A DNA stretch of 64,000 bases from Solanum dulcamara (lineage: Eukaryota > Streptophyta > Magnoliopsida > Solanales > Solanaceae), in NCBI RefSeq assembly GCF_947179165.1, contig NC_077243.1, positions 31,138,001-31,202,000 on the forward strand, written 5' to 3'. The notes below the pieces were generated by a model. That model was not told the DNA's origin, did no database searches, and saw only the letters and a program-made list of their open reading frames with translations. Below are positions 48,524 to 58,464 of this stretch, in pieces (the first letter of the stretch is position 1; each line of letters opens with the position of its first letter). Both the position numbers and the translations under genes were made by a program.

Positions 48524-48810
48524 TTGGCGCCGTAGTGGCGCGACGCGCCACTATCTCTACAGGAACAAGCCTCAGTAGTTTGCTCCCTAGCGTGGCGCGC
48601 CACTACGAGATGTACAGGGTTTTTAAGCCTATTTTCCAAAACCCAGAAAATATAGGCTTGGCGATGTAAGGACGCGATGCACCACTATAGCGCAATAAAA
48701 TAGCCTCAATAGTTTGGTCCTTGGCGCAATGCGCCACTATCAGATGTGCAGGTTTTAAGCCTAAATTCGACTTGGCGCTGCAGTGGCGCGACGCGCCACT
48801 ATAGCGCTAG
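48524..48810 (+). repeat. U3 array of GC-rich palindromes
   Basis: Inverted words: arms TAGTGGCGCG with one central A (48533-48553); GTGGCGCGCCAC (48592-48603); a decayed copy near 48660-48690; TGGCGCA-A-TGCGCCA (48722-48736); arms AGTGGCGCG with central A (48782-48800). Spacers share AGTAGTTTG(G/C)TCC and AAGCCT. Copies in the 3' LTR (56011-56295) are more decayed. Confidence 0.85.
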
Positions 48811-48871
48811 GAGGATTTTAGCCCGTTTATCTAGATTTTTGAGAAAGGGAAAATTGGATATTTTCCCAAAT

Positions 48872-48879
48872 TATATATA
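48872..48879 (+). promoter_or_regulatory. TATA box candidate, A2 LTR
   Basis: TATATATA preceded by CCCAAAT and followed by a CT-rich start region; conserved in the 3' LTR at about 56360-56367. Confidence 0.55.
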
Positions 48880-49055
48880 CACTGATTTGGTCACGTTTTG
48901 GACCATTATTTCAGCCCCTTTCTCTCTCTAAAAGCCCTAGAAATTCCCTCTCTTCTCCTTCAAATTTATCTCCAACAAGGATTTCCTTCAAGAACTTTAA
49001 GAATTCAAGCCTTCCATTGAAGACTTAGCATCAAAGTTTCTTCAATGTCTTCACT

Positions 49056-49064
49056 AAGGTATGT
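49056..49064 (+). promoter_or_regulatory. Putative 5' splice site in A2 LTR
   Basis: AAG|GTATGT, with the intron starting at 49059. It is conserved in the 3' LTR (56544-56552) and at equivalent positions in B2, B3 and the 40503 fragment. Confidence 0.5.
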
Positions 49065-50539
49065 AAGGCTACTCAAAGCATGGGTTGAGTCCACCCATCT
49101 GCCCTACATCGTTTTTGAGATTGATTGTTCATAAGAATGAAGTTTATTGATAGAGTTAGGTCCATATAGGCCCTTTTTATCTATTAACCTAATTTTTATT
49201 ATGTTGATGTTGTGGAGTCAAGAAATTGATGTGCTACATGTTGGTATGAGTTGATTGATATGAGAGGTCGAACATATATTGTTAATTTTCTTAACAATGT
49301 TGATTATAATAAAGAATGTTAATTTTCTTAAATATGTTGCTTATCTTGAATTGTTGATTTAAAACTTTGGAGTTGTGATGAGTCCCAAAAGATTTGTTAA
49401 ATGAATAGCAGAACGACTGGATAAGTTTTTATATTGTTATAAATACATATTTAATCTACTCTTGAAAGATATAATTGGGATTTATCGGATAGTATGATTG
49501 GGAGAGGTTTGATTGTGATAGAGATGATGAGTTGACAAGGTCCTAAATGAGACTTGTCGATATGATTTGACTGAATTGATTGGATGGAGTTTTATGAGCA
49601 TTGAGTCTTAAAAGGAGTATCGAGCACTGAATTGAGTAAGATTAAGTAATAACTCAAATCTACTAACTACGTCGCCAAACATAGGAGGGGATGGAACCGT
49701 TAAAGTCAGTTGCTTCCCCAAATTTTTTGTCCTGACATTATAGGACTTGGTTGGATTAGATATATGATTGGTTGATTTATTCGTACCCTGGCAAAATATG
49801 AACGAATGTGGCATTAACGTCGGCTTGTTGTACTATCACTGGCTCATAAGTGATGGTTATTGGATAAGAGAAACTCCCATATAGGTCTTGATAGTATTCT
49901 GAGTTGGATTGGGTTGAATGGTATGTGATTGGTTCCTTTTAAACCATATTCATGTTTAGGGTTAGGACACTTGATTGAGTTATTCTTCTTTCTGAGTTGA
50001 GTTTCTGAGTTGGTTCTATTCTTTCTGATGTTGTCTCATTAGGCCATTTTACATACTCGTACATTCCATGTACTGAAGCCATTTGGCCTGCATCATTTCA
50101 TGATGTAGAGACATGTACTCAAGATCATCAACCGGCGCACTATTGAAGATCTACTTACTTCCAGTCAGTTGGTAAGTCCTCCTAGTTTCCGGAGGATACC
50201 GAGATTATCTTTATAGCTTTGTTTTATTCCTTTATGATGATTGCTAGTAGACATGGACTTGTCATTGGCACCTCCCAAATTGTTGATAGAGGCTTCATAG
50301 ACTAGAGTGTGGGAATGATGATTCGTTCGTTTTGACTAGTTTTATTCTAGCTGATTATTAATTTGATGGTTGTTTGGCCTTTGGCCCTATATTATAGATA
50401 GTAGTCCTATAATAGAGTTTTCCGCTGATAAAATGTGATTGAATAAACGTGTGACTGGATCAGGTGGTTCGCTTAAAGGTCAGAAATAGTTTTTGAGTAC
50501 CAGATACATCTAGGGTACCCTCCCAGGACGTGACAAACA

Positions 50540-50551
50540 TGGTATCAGAGC
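50540..50551 (+). promoter_or_regulatory. A2 primer-binding site (initiator tRNA-Met)
   Basis: TGGTATCAGAGC, a perfect match to the plant initiator tRNA-Met complement, 4 nt after the LTR end. Confidence 0.93.
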
Positions 50552-50724
50552 ACAGAGTTCAAGAGTCCTAGGGAGTATATGAAGCCGTGTCTAGTAGAGT
50601 CTTGCTTATAGTTGTGTTGTGCACCACACTTATAATCAGAAGGCTATAAGATATTATGAATTGTTTCACTTCTTTTATACTCTTTAATCCATGCAATAGA
50701 GTTAAACTCTATAAAACTTCATTT

Positions 50725-50753
50725 CTAATTCGTGTGTTTATATGTTACAGATA
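50725..50753 (+). promoter_or_regulatory. Putative branch point and 3' splice site before A2 gag
   Basis: CTAAT (50725-50729), then GTGTGTTTATATGTTACAG ending at 50750, then ATA and the gag ATG at 50754. With the donor at 49058/49059 the intron would be 1692 nt and would remove the primer-binding site. Confidence 0.5.
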
Positions 50754-51990
50754 ATGCCTCCTAAATATACTGCTAGTCAGAGGAATGCTTATAATGCATA
50801 GATGCCACAGTTAGAGGTACGCCCATCAAGGACTAGGGGCCGACCTGCAAGGTATGCTGAGGCACCTCAAGTGCTTACTACTCCGCCTGTACCAACCTCA
50901 GAGGCAGACTTTCAAGGAGCGATTGTCATGCTCACTTAATTAGTGGTTGCCCGCAATGGTAACCAAAGTTCGCCAACTCTTAGCTCTAGTTCCCAAGATC
51001 CGTCTGCTTCCATAAGAATTATAGACTTTCTGAGAATAAATCTGTCGGCATTCACGGATTCTCTTCCCTGAATTTTGTTGATGAGATATGAAAGATCCTG
51101 AAGGCTATGAATGCTACGGAGATCGAGGGGGTTAAGTTGGTGTCTTATCAACTCAAAGATGTGGCAAACATTTGGTATAACTAATGGGAACAAGGTAGAG
51201 GTGAGGATAGTGAGCCTGCTATGTGGGGTGAATTTGAGGGAGCCTTTCTCGACCATTTCTTTCCCAGAGAATTGAGGGAAGCGAAGGTGGAAGAGTTTGT
51301 GAATCTGAAATAAGAAAGTATGACCATTAAGAAGTATAGTCTACAGTTCATCCAGCTATCCACATATGCTCCAGAGATGATCCCAGATATGAGGTTGAAG
51401 ATGAGGAAATTTGTCTCCAGTTTGGGAAGACATATTAAGAAGGAGTGTAAAGCGGCATTGTTAATCTCCGATATGGATATTTCAAGATTAATGGTGTACG
51501 CTCAACAGGTGAAGGATAAGAAGAGGAAAGACAGAGATGAGCATCTGAGCAAGAAGGAAAAATCAGCAGGGCATGAGAATGAACAGAGGCAAAACAAGGG
51601 CAACAGGTCCTTCTTCCAAAAAAGGCCTTCCAACTATGCCTCGTCCACCGTAAGTGCACCTATGCTGTATAATAGGTATGATCGACAGGGACAAAGTCAC
51701 CAGAATGTCAAATCTCAGGGTTCTCAATCCCAGGCTAGCATAGGTTAAGGTTCGAGGGGAAAACCACTATGCAGCAAGTGCGGTAAGCTCCACTTAGGAG
51801 AGTGCAGAGCGAGAAGGGTTGGTTGTTATAAATGTGTCCAAATGGACCATTTTTAGAAGGAGTGTCCAACATGGGGGAGCAGAGCCCACTATTCTACCAC
51901 CGCACCACCAGCTAGAGGTAATCAAAGAGGCACTATTTTAGGTATGAGCGGAGGTACAAACTACTTATATGCCATGGGTAGTCGCCAAGA
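50754..51990 (+). pseudogene. gag: A2 gag pseudogene
   Basis: Starts MPPKYTASQ at 50754, in frame with stops at 50799 (TAG) and 50937 (TAA, where A1 has CAA). A small deletion near 51060 shifts the frame. The capsid region runs to 51310 (FFPRELREAKVEEFVNL), followed by TAA at 51311, shared with A1. Stretch 51320-51748 is open (KKECKAALLISDMDISRLMVYA and a Lys/Arg/Gln-rich linker). The zinc region near 51765-51870 has CSKCGKLHLGEC and a second knuckle CYKC-DHF-stop-KEC. The start is chosen by alignment with B1 and by its position directly after the leader. Confidence 0.85.
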
Positions 51991-54900
51991 TTAGGAGTAC
52001 TCCCCTAACGTCGTGACGGGTATGATTCGATTCTTTTCTCTTGATTGTTATGTTTTAATGGATCCGAGTGCCACACTATCTTTTATGACTCCTTACGTGG
52101 AAAGTAAATTCAATAGAATTCCTGATCTTTGTGAGCCTTTTTGCATAGCTACCCCTATCGATGATTCTGTCTTAGCTGAGAAAGTCTTTAGAGATTGCAC
52201 TTTATCAATCCATCACAGGGATACCTTGGCTAACTTAGTTGAGTTGTACATGGTTGACTTTGATGTAATCCTTGGCATAGACTAGCTTTATGTTTGTTAT
52301 GCCTCTATTGATTGTAGGACTCAGATTGTCAGGTTCAAATTCCTAAATGAGGCTGTCATAGGGTGGAAGGGTAGTCCTGTCATGCCTAAGGATAAGTTTA
52401 TTTCATATCTTAGGGCTAGAAAGCTAATCTCAAAAGGGTGTATTTATCACATTGTTCGAGAGAAATATGATAAGGTTGAGTCTCCATCCCTTGAGTCGGT
52501 TCCGATTGTCAATGAGTTTCCCGAAGTCTTTCCTGAAGACCTGCCCGGAGTCCCTCCTGATAGGGAGATCGACTTTGGGATTGATGTTCTTCCTGATACC
52601 TAGCCTATCTCTATCCCTCCATATAGAATGGCTCCGGCTGAGTTAAAAGAGTTGAAAGAACAATTGAAAGACTTGTTAGATAAGGGATTCATTAGGCCGA
52701 GTGTCTCACCATGGGGTGCTCCTGTCCTATTCATGCGAAAGAAATATGGGTCCCTTAGAATGTGTATTGATTACAGGCAGCTGAACAAGGTCACCATAAA
52801 GAACAAATACCCTCTCCCCAGAATAGACGACTTATTTGATCAACTTCAGGGTGCTACCTATTTCTCAAAGATAGACCTAAGATCGGGCTACCATCAGTTG
52901 AAGGTGAGGGAGTGTGATATCCCAAAGACAGTTTTTCAGACCCGTTTTGGCCACTTTGAATTCTCGGTTATGTCTTTTGGGTTGACTAATGCCCCCGCAG
53001 CTTTTATGGATCTTATGAATTGAATATTTAAGCCATATCTTGATATGTTTGTGATTGTATTCATAGATGACATTTTAGTTTACTCTAAGAATAAGGAGAA
53101 GCACGCCTATCATCTTATAGTTGTCTTACAAACTTTGAAAGACCAGGTATTGTATGCAAAGTTCTCCAAATGCGAATTTTGGCTTGCATCAGTGGCTTTT
53201 CTCGGACACATTATATCTGGAGATGGTATTCGGTTTGATGTTCAGAAGATTGAGGCATTGAAAAATTGGCCTAGACCCACATCCCCAACAGATATAAGAA
53301 GCTTCTTGGGTTTGGCTGGCTATTATCGAAGGTTTGTAGAGGGATTCTCATCCATATCATCACCATTGACCAAGATGACCCAAAAGAAGACTAAGTTCCA
53401 ATGGTCTAATGCTTGCGAGGAGAGTTTCCAGAAATTAAAGGCCAAACTGACCACTGCTCCTGTTCTAACTTTGCCCGAGGGAACAGAGGATTTTGTGATC
53501 TATTGTGATGCGTCTAGAGTCGGTTTGGTTTGTGTGTTGATGCAGAGGGGAAAGGTGATAGCCTATGCTTTAAGACAGCTTAAGATTCATAAGAGAAATT
53601 ACCCAACTCATGACCTTGAGCTGGCAGCTGTGGTATTTGCTCTTAAAATTTGGCGCCACTATTTGTATGGAGTGCATGTTGACGTGTTCACCGATCAAAG
53701 AGTTTACAATACGTCTTCAGCCAGAAGGAACTCAACCTGAGATAAAGGAGATGGCTCAATCTACTCAAAGACTATGATATGAGCATCCTCTACCATCTAG
53801 GTAAAGCTAACGTTGTTGTTGATGCTCTTAGCAGGTTGTCTATGGGTAGCACTACCCATATAGAGGAGGGAAGGAAAGAATTGGCGAAGGAGGTACATAG
53901 GTTAGCTCGATTGGGAGTTTGTCTTAAAGAGAACAATGAAGGCGGAGTTAATATTCAGGATGGGTCTGCATCCTCACTCGTGGCAGAGGTAAAAAGGAAG
54001 CAAGACCAAGATCCCATCCTTCTCCAGTTGAAGGAAGTTGTTCACAAGCAAGAGGTGATGGTTTTTACCAAAGGGGGAGATGGTGTATTGAGGTACCAAA
54101 ATAGATTATGTGTACCAGACGACGATGATGTTCGAGAAAGGATTATGGACAAAGCGCATAGTTCCAAATACTTTATTCATCCTGGCTCTACAAAGATGTA
54201 CCATGACTTAAGAGAAGTTTATTGGTGGAGTGGAATGAAGAGAGATATCGCAGAATTTATTTCCAAGTGTTCGAATTGCCAAAACGTTAAAGTTGAGCAT
54301 CAAAGGCCATGTGGGTTAGCTCAAAATATAGAGATTCTAGAATGAAAGTGGGAAATGATCAACATGGACTTTATTATGGGTTTGCCAAGGTCTCGAAAGC
54401 AACATGATTCGATTTGGGTGATTATGGATAGAATGACGAAATCAGCTCACTTCTTGGTAGTTAGGACTACTGACACCGCAGAAGATTATGCAAAATTGTA
54501 CATTCAGGAGATTGTTAGATTGCATGGGGTCCTCTTGTCTATCATCTCAGGCAGAGGAACTCAGTTCACTTCCCAATTTTGGAAATCCTTCCAGAAGGGA
54601 CTGGGTTCAAAGGTAAATCTTAGTACGGCCTTTCATCCCTAGATAGATGGCCAAGCAGAGCGCACCATCCAGACATTGGAGGATATATTGAGGGAATGTG
54701 TACTTGACTTCAAAGGAAATTAGGATGATCACTTACCTCTCATAGAGTTTGCATATAATAATAGCTATTATGCAAGCATTCAAATGTCCCCTTATGAAGC
54801 TTTGTATGGGAGGAGGTGTAGATCACCCATTGGGTGGTTTGAAGTTGGTGAAGCTGAGTTGATTGGGCCTGATTGTGTTTACCAAGCTATGGACAAGGTG

Positions 54901-55479
54901 AGAGTTATTTAAGATAGGGTAAAGACAGCCCAAAGCCATCAAAAATCTTACACCGATGTGAGGAGGAGAGACTTGGAGTTTGAGGTGGATAATTAGGTGT
55001 ACTTGAAAGTGTCACCCATGAAGGGTGTCATGAGGTTTGGAAGGAAGGAAAAGCTTAGTCCTCGATACATTGGTCCTTACCAGGTTGTGCGGAGGATAGG
55101 TAGTGTCGCTTATGAATTAGAGTTACCCTCGGAGCTAGCTGCCATTCATCCGGTATTTCACATTTTGATGTTGAAGAAATGCTTGGGCGATCCCTCGTTG
55201 GTAGTCCCCATTGATAGTATTGGAGTTAAGGATAGCTTGTCCTATAAAGAGGTTCCGGTCCAAATTCTTGATCGCCAAATTCGCAAATTGAGGAACAAAG
55301 AGATTGCCTCAGTCAAAGTCTTGTGGAGAAATCAATTCGTTGAGGAAGCCACATGGGAAGCGGAGGAAGATATGAAAGCTAAATATCCACATCTATTCGT
55401 GCCCATCGATGAGAATGTTGAAGGTAATGTCCATTTTCTTGACTTGAATTCGTATGTGCATTTTGAGTTCGGATGGTAG
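51991..55479 (+). pseudogene. pol: A2 pol pseudogene (PR-RT-RH-IN-chromodomain-like)
   Basis: Best-preserved Pol of the window. Protease 52013-52285: LMDPSATLSF, so D-S-G is D-P-S. RT 52628-53210 with [20 protein letters not shown] and intact FIDDILVYS (about 53063). Connection [12 protein letters not shown]. RNase H from about 53500 ([13 protein letters not shown]) has a one-base loss near 53697. The zinc region is within 53779-54345 (HP..H and C-NCQ). In the integrase core MDF (54364) and PYEALYGRR (about 54790) are present, but the second catalytic Asp is Gly (IISGRGTQF, codon 54550-54552). The chromodomain-like tail is SVKVLWRNQFVEEATWEAEE near 55308-55367. In-frame stops include 52283, 52601, 53021, 54343, 54640, 54721 and 54994. 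Confidence 0.92.
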
Positions 55480-55579
55480 ATTATTTTGAGAATTTGATTG
55501 GTTGAAGACTGAATTTTGATTGTGATTTATACCCCGAGTCCATCCTTGGTTTACTCTTCATTCGAGGATGAATGATCCT

Positions 55580-55590
55580 AAGGGGGAGAT
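55580..55590 (+). promoter_or_regulatory. A2 polypurine tract
   Basis: AAGGGGGAGAT two bases before the 3' LTR, in the context CATTCGAGGATGAATGATCC shared with A1. Confidence 0.85.
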
Positions 55591-55592
55591 AA

Positions 55593-58019
55593 TGTAACAC
55601 CCCCCAAAAAATTTTACTAAGATTCGGACCCTTCTTCGTATACATGTAGGATCGAACCCGACTATTGTGAAGTGTATGCATGAGTTAGGATGAGTTTCCA
55701 AGAAATTGAAGAGTATTAGAGGTGATGTGGGGTCACAAAGGATCCCTAGAACCAAGCTAAGTCTAAAGAATTCGTCTTGGCTAAGTTTCAGAATGAGTCC
55801 GTATAAGGGGTCGACTTCTAATGACAATATCTTTTGAAATATGACGATCTGGGTGGCCCATCACATATTAAATTAAATTTCTTTGAGTCTTCTTTCCAAC
55901 GCCGCTAAGATTGTAATTTTTGGAGTTCAAAGTCAAAAGTTATAACTATCCTAAGACGGACTAGTACTGTAGGAATTTCAGGCCTGGGTGGTAACTACTG
56001 GAAACCTGGGCTTGGCGCCGCAGTGGCATGACGCACCACTATCGCGCCAGGAACAAGCCTTAGTAGTTTGGTCCCTAGCGCGGCACGCCACTACGAGATG
56101 TGTAGGGTTTTTAAACCTATTTTCCAGAACCCAAAAAATATAGGCTTGGCGTTGTAAGGGCGCAACGCGCCACTATAGAGCCATAAAACAGCCTTAGTAG
56201 TTTGGTCCTTGGAACGACGCGCCACTATCAGATGTGCAGGTTTTAAGCCTAAATTCGACTTGGCGCTGCAGTGGCGCGATGCGCCACTATAGCTACAAGA
56301 GGATTTTAGCCCATTTTTCCAAATTTTTTAGGAAGGGCAAATTGGATATTTTCCCAAATTATATATACACTGATTTGGTCATGTTTTGGACCATTATTTC
56401 AGCCCTTTCCTCTCTCTAAAAGACCTAGAAATTCCCTCTCTTCTCCTTCAAATCCATCTCCAACAAGGATTGCCTTGAAGAACTTCAAGAATTCAAGCCT
56501 GCCATTGAAGACCTAGCATCAAGATTTCTTCAAAGTCTTCACCAAGGTATGTAAGGCTACTCAAAGCATGGGTTGAGTCCACCCATGTTCCCTACATCTT
56601 CTTTGAGATTGATTGTTCATAAGAATAAAGTTTATTGATAGAGTTAGGTCCATATAGGCCCTTTTTATCTATTAACCTAATTTTTATTATGTTGATGTTG
56701 TGGAGTCAAGGAAGTGATATGCTACATGTTGGTATGAGTTGATTGAGATGAGAGGTCGAACATATATTGTTAATTTTCTTAACTATGTTGATTATGATAA
56801 AGAATGTTAATTTTCTAAAATATGTTGCTTATCTTAAATTGTTGATTTAAAACCTTGGAGTTGTGATGAGTCCCAAAAGATTTGTTAAATGAATAGAGGA
56901 ACGATTGGATAGGTTTGTATGTTGTTATAAATGCATATTTAATCTACTCTTGAAAGATATGATTGGGATTGATTGGATAGTATGATTGGGAGAGATTTGA
57001 TTGTGATAGAGATGATGAGTTGACAAGGTCCTAAATGAGACTTGTCGATATGATTTGACTAAATTGATTGGATGGAGTTTTATGAGCATTGAGTCTTGAG
57101 AGGAGTATCGAGCACCGAATTTGGTAACAGTAAGTAATAACTCAAATCCAATAACTATGTCGTCAAACGTAGGAGGGGATGGAACCGTTAAAGTCGGATG
57201 CTTCCCCTAAATTTTTATCCTGATATTATAGTACTTGGTTGGATTGGATCCATGATTGATTGATTCGTTCATACCCTGGCAAAGTATGAACGGACATGGA
57301 AACAACGTCGGCTTGTTGTATTATCGCTCATAAGTGATGGTTGTCGGATAAGAGAAACTCCCATATAGGTCTTGATAGTATTCTGAGTCGGATTGGGTTG
57401 AATGGTATGTGATTGGTCACGTCTAAACTATATTTATGTTTAGGCTTAGGACACTTTATTGAGTTGTTCTTCTTTCTGAGTTAAGTTTCCGAGTTGGTTC
57501 GATTCTTTCTGATGTTGTTTCATTAGGCCATTTTACATACTCGTACATTTCATGTACTGAAGTCATTTGGCATGCATCATTTCATGATGTAGAGATAGGT
57601 ACTCGAGATCATCAACCGGTGCACCGTTGAAGATCCACTTACTTCCAGTCAGTTGGTGAGTCCTCCTAGTTTCCAGAGTATACCGAGATTATCTTTATAG
57701 CTTTGTTTTGTTCCTTTATGTTGATTGCTGGTAGCCATAGACTTGTCATTAGCACCTCCCAAATTGTTGATAGAGGCTTCATAGACTAGAATGTGGGAAT
57801 GATGATTCGTTCGTTTTGACTAGTTTTATTCTAGCTGATTATTGATTTGATGGTTGTTTGTCCTTTGGCCCTATATTATGGATAGTAGTCCTATAATAGA
57901 GTCTTCCGCTGATAGAATGTGATTGAATGAAAGTGTGACTGGATCAGGTGGTTCGCTTGAAGGTCAGAAATGGCTTTTGAGTGTCGGTCACGTCTACGGT
58001 ACCCTTCCGGGGTGTGACA
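55593..58019 (+). repeat. A2 3' LTR
   Basis: 2427 bp, TGTAACACCC to GGTGTGACA, collinear with the 5' LTR throughout, including U3 palindromes, TATA, donor-like AAGGTATGTAAGG (56544) and the CATACTCGTACATT phrase. Confidence 0.92.
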
Positions 58020-58024
58020 CTACA
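58020..58024. repeat. Target-site duplication of A2, right (CTACA)
   Basis: Identical to 48101-48105. Confidence 0.9.
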
Positions 58025-58459
58025 TCCACCTAAAAGTGAATTCGGGCACCTGGACGAGCCTCCACTACGGTCGATGAACCTCACCATTGCCCGTGGTGGT
58101 GAGCTTGGTGATGGAATTAAACTCTGAGAATTTTGGGGACATGCAGGAATTCCTCCACGGAGACCACCACGGTGCGTGAAGGGCTCCACGACCCATGGGG
58201 GGCGTGATGAGTAACCTGATAGGGCATGCAGGAGGTGCCCACCATCGAGGCCACCATGGGTTGCGGTGCCCCTCGTGGACATCACCTCTGAAACCCAAAT
58301 ATGTAGGGTCTTCACCACGATGTCTCTTCACGGCCCGTGGTCCACTTCACGACCCGTGGAGGGTTTCTTGATAGCCATCTGGTGCCAAAAGTTGCATTTT
58401 GTTAGAAACTTCTTTTGAACCTCGAATTTTCCCGACTTTTCAACTTCTGAGATCTTACA
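58025..58459 (-). repeat. B3 5' LTR, U3 part
   Basis: Continuation of the LTR interrupted at 48105. GC-rich inverted words such as CACGGCCCGTG (58330-58340) and CACGACCCGTG are repeated on both strands. It ends GATCTTACA at 58459, reverse of TGTAAGATC. Open reading frames here on the minus strand are by-products of the GC-rich words. Confidence 0.8.
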
Positions 58460-58464
58460 AAATT
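58460..58464. repeat. Target-site duplication of B3, right (AAATT)
   Basis: Partner of AAATC at 39934-39938. Confidence 0.65.

Larger units (their letters stand above)
48106..50535 (+). repeat. A2 5' LTR
   Basis: 2430 bp, TGTAACACCC to GGACGTGACA. U3 has five GC-rich palindromic words (48524-48810), TATATATA at 48872-48879, a pyrimidine-rich leader with CTCTCTCTA and CTCTCTTCTCC, and the donor-like AAGGTATGTAAGG at 49056. R/U5 has no ORF of note. Confidence 0.92.
48106..58019 (+). mobile_element. A2: structurally complete chromovirus (Tekay/Del-like)
   Basis: 9914 bp. Identical 5-bp flanks CTACA (48101-48105 and 58020-58024), LTRs 48106-50535 and 55593-58019 (TG...CA), primer-binding site, gag, pol and polypurine tract all in order. 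In the first about 236 bp of the LTRs I count 11 substitutions and one indel, so this is not a very recent insertion. The coding region has more than ten stops and at least one frameshift, so it is not autonomous. It is inserted into the 5' LTR of B3. Confidence 0.93.
39939..58459 (-). mobile_element. B3 chromovirus, reverse orientation, with nested A2
   Basis: Reverse-strand element. 5' LTR: 58459 down to 58025 plus 48105 down to 46411, interrupted by A2. Primer-binding site near 46400, gag from 46193, pol down to 42215, and the left LTR end at 39939. The outer ends read TGTAAGATC (minus strand at 58459) and GGGTCATGACA (39939) with AAATC/AAATT flanks. Its left side is rearranged: after 564 bp of LTR end the next 1.7 kb is LTR sequence in the opposite orientation, and the integrase end, polypurine tract and U3 of the 3' LTR are missing. 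Confidence 0.75.

Noticed and set aside
48433..48931. Forward ORFs of 78 and 61 codons in the A2 5' LTR (and their twin at 56234)
   Set aside because: They run through the GC-rich U3 words upstream of the TATA box; low stop frequency there is explained by composition.
57944..58331. Two overlapping minus-strand ORFs of 124 and 88 codons
   Set aside because: They cross the A2/B3 border and lie in GC-rich palindromic LTR words; no domain and no plausible initiation.
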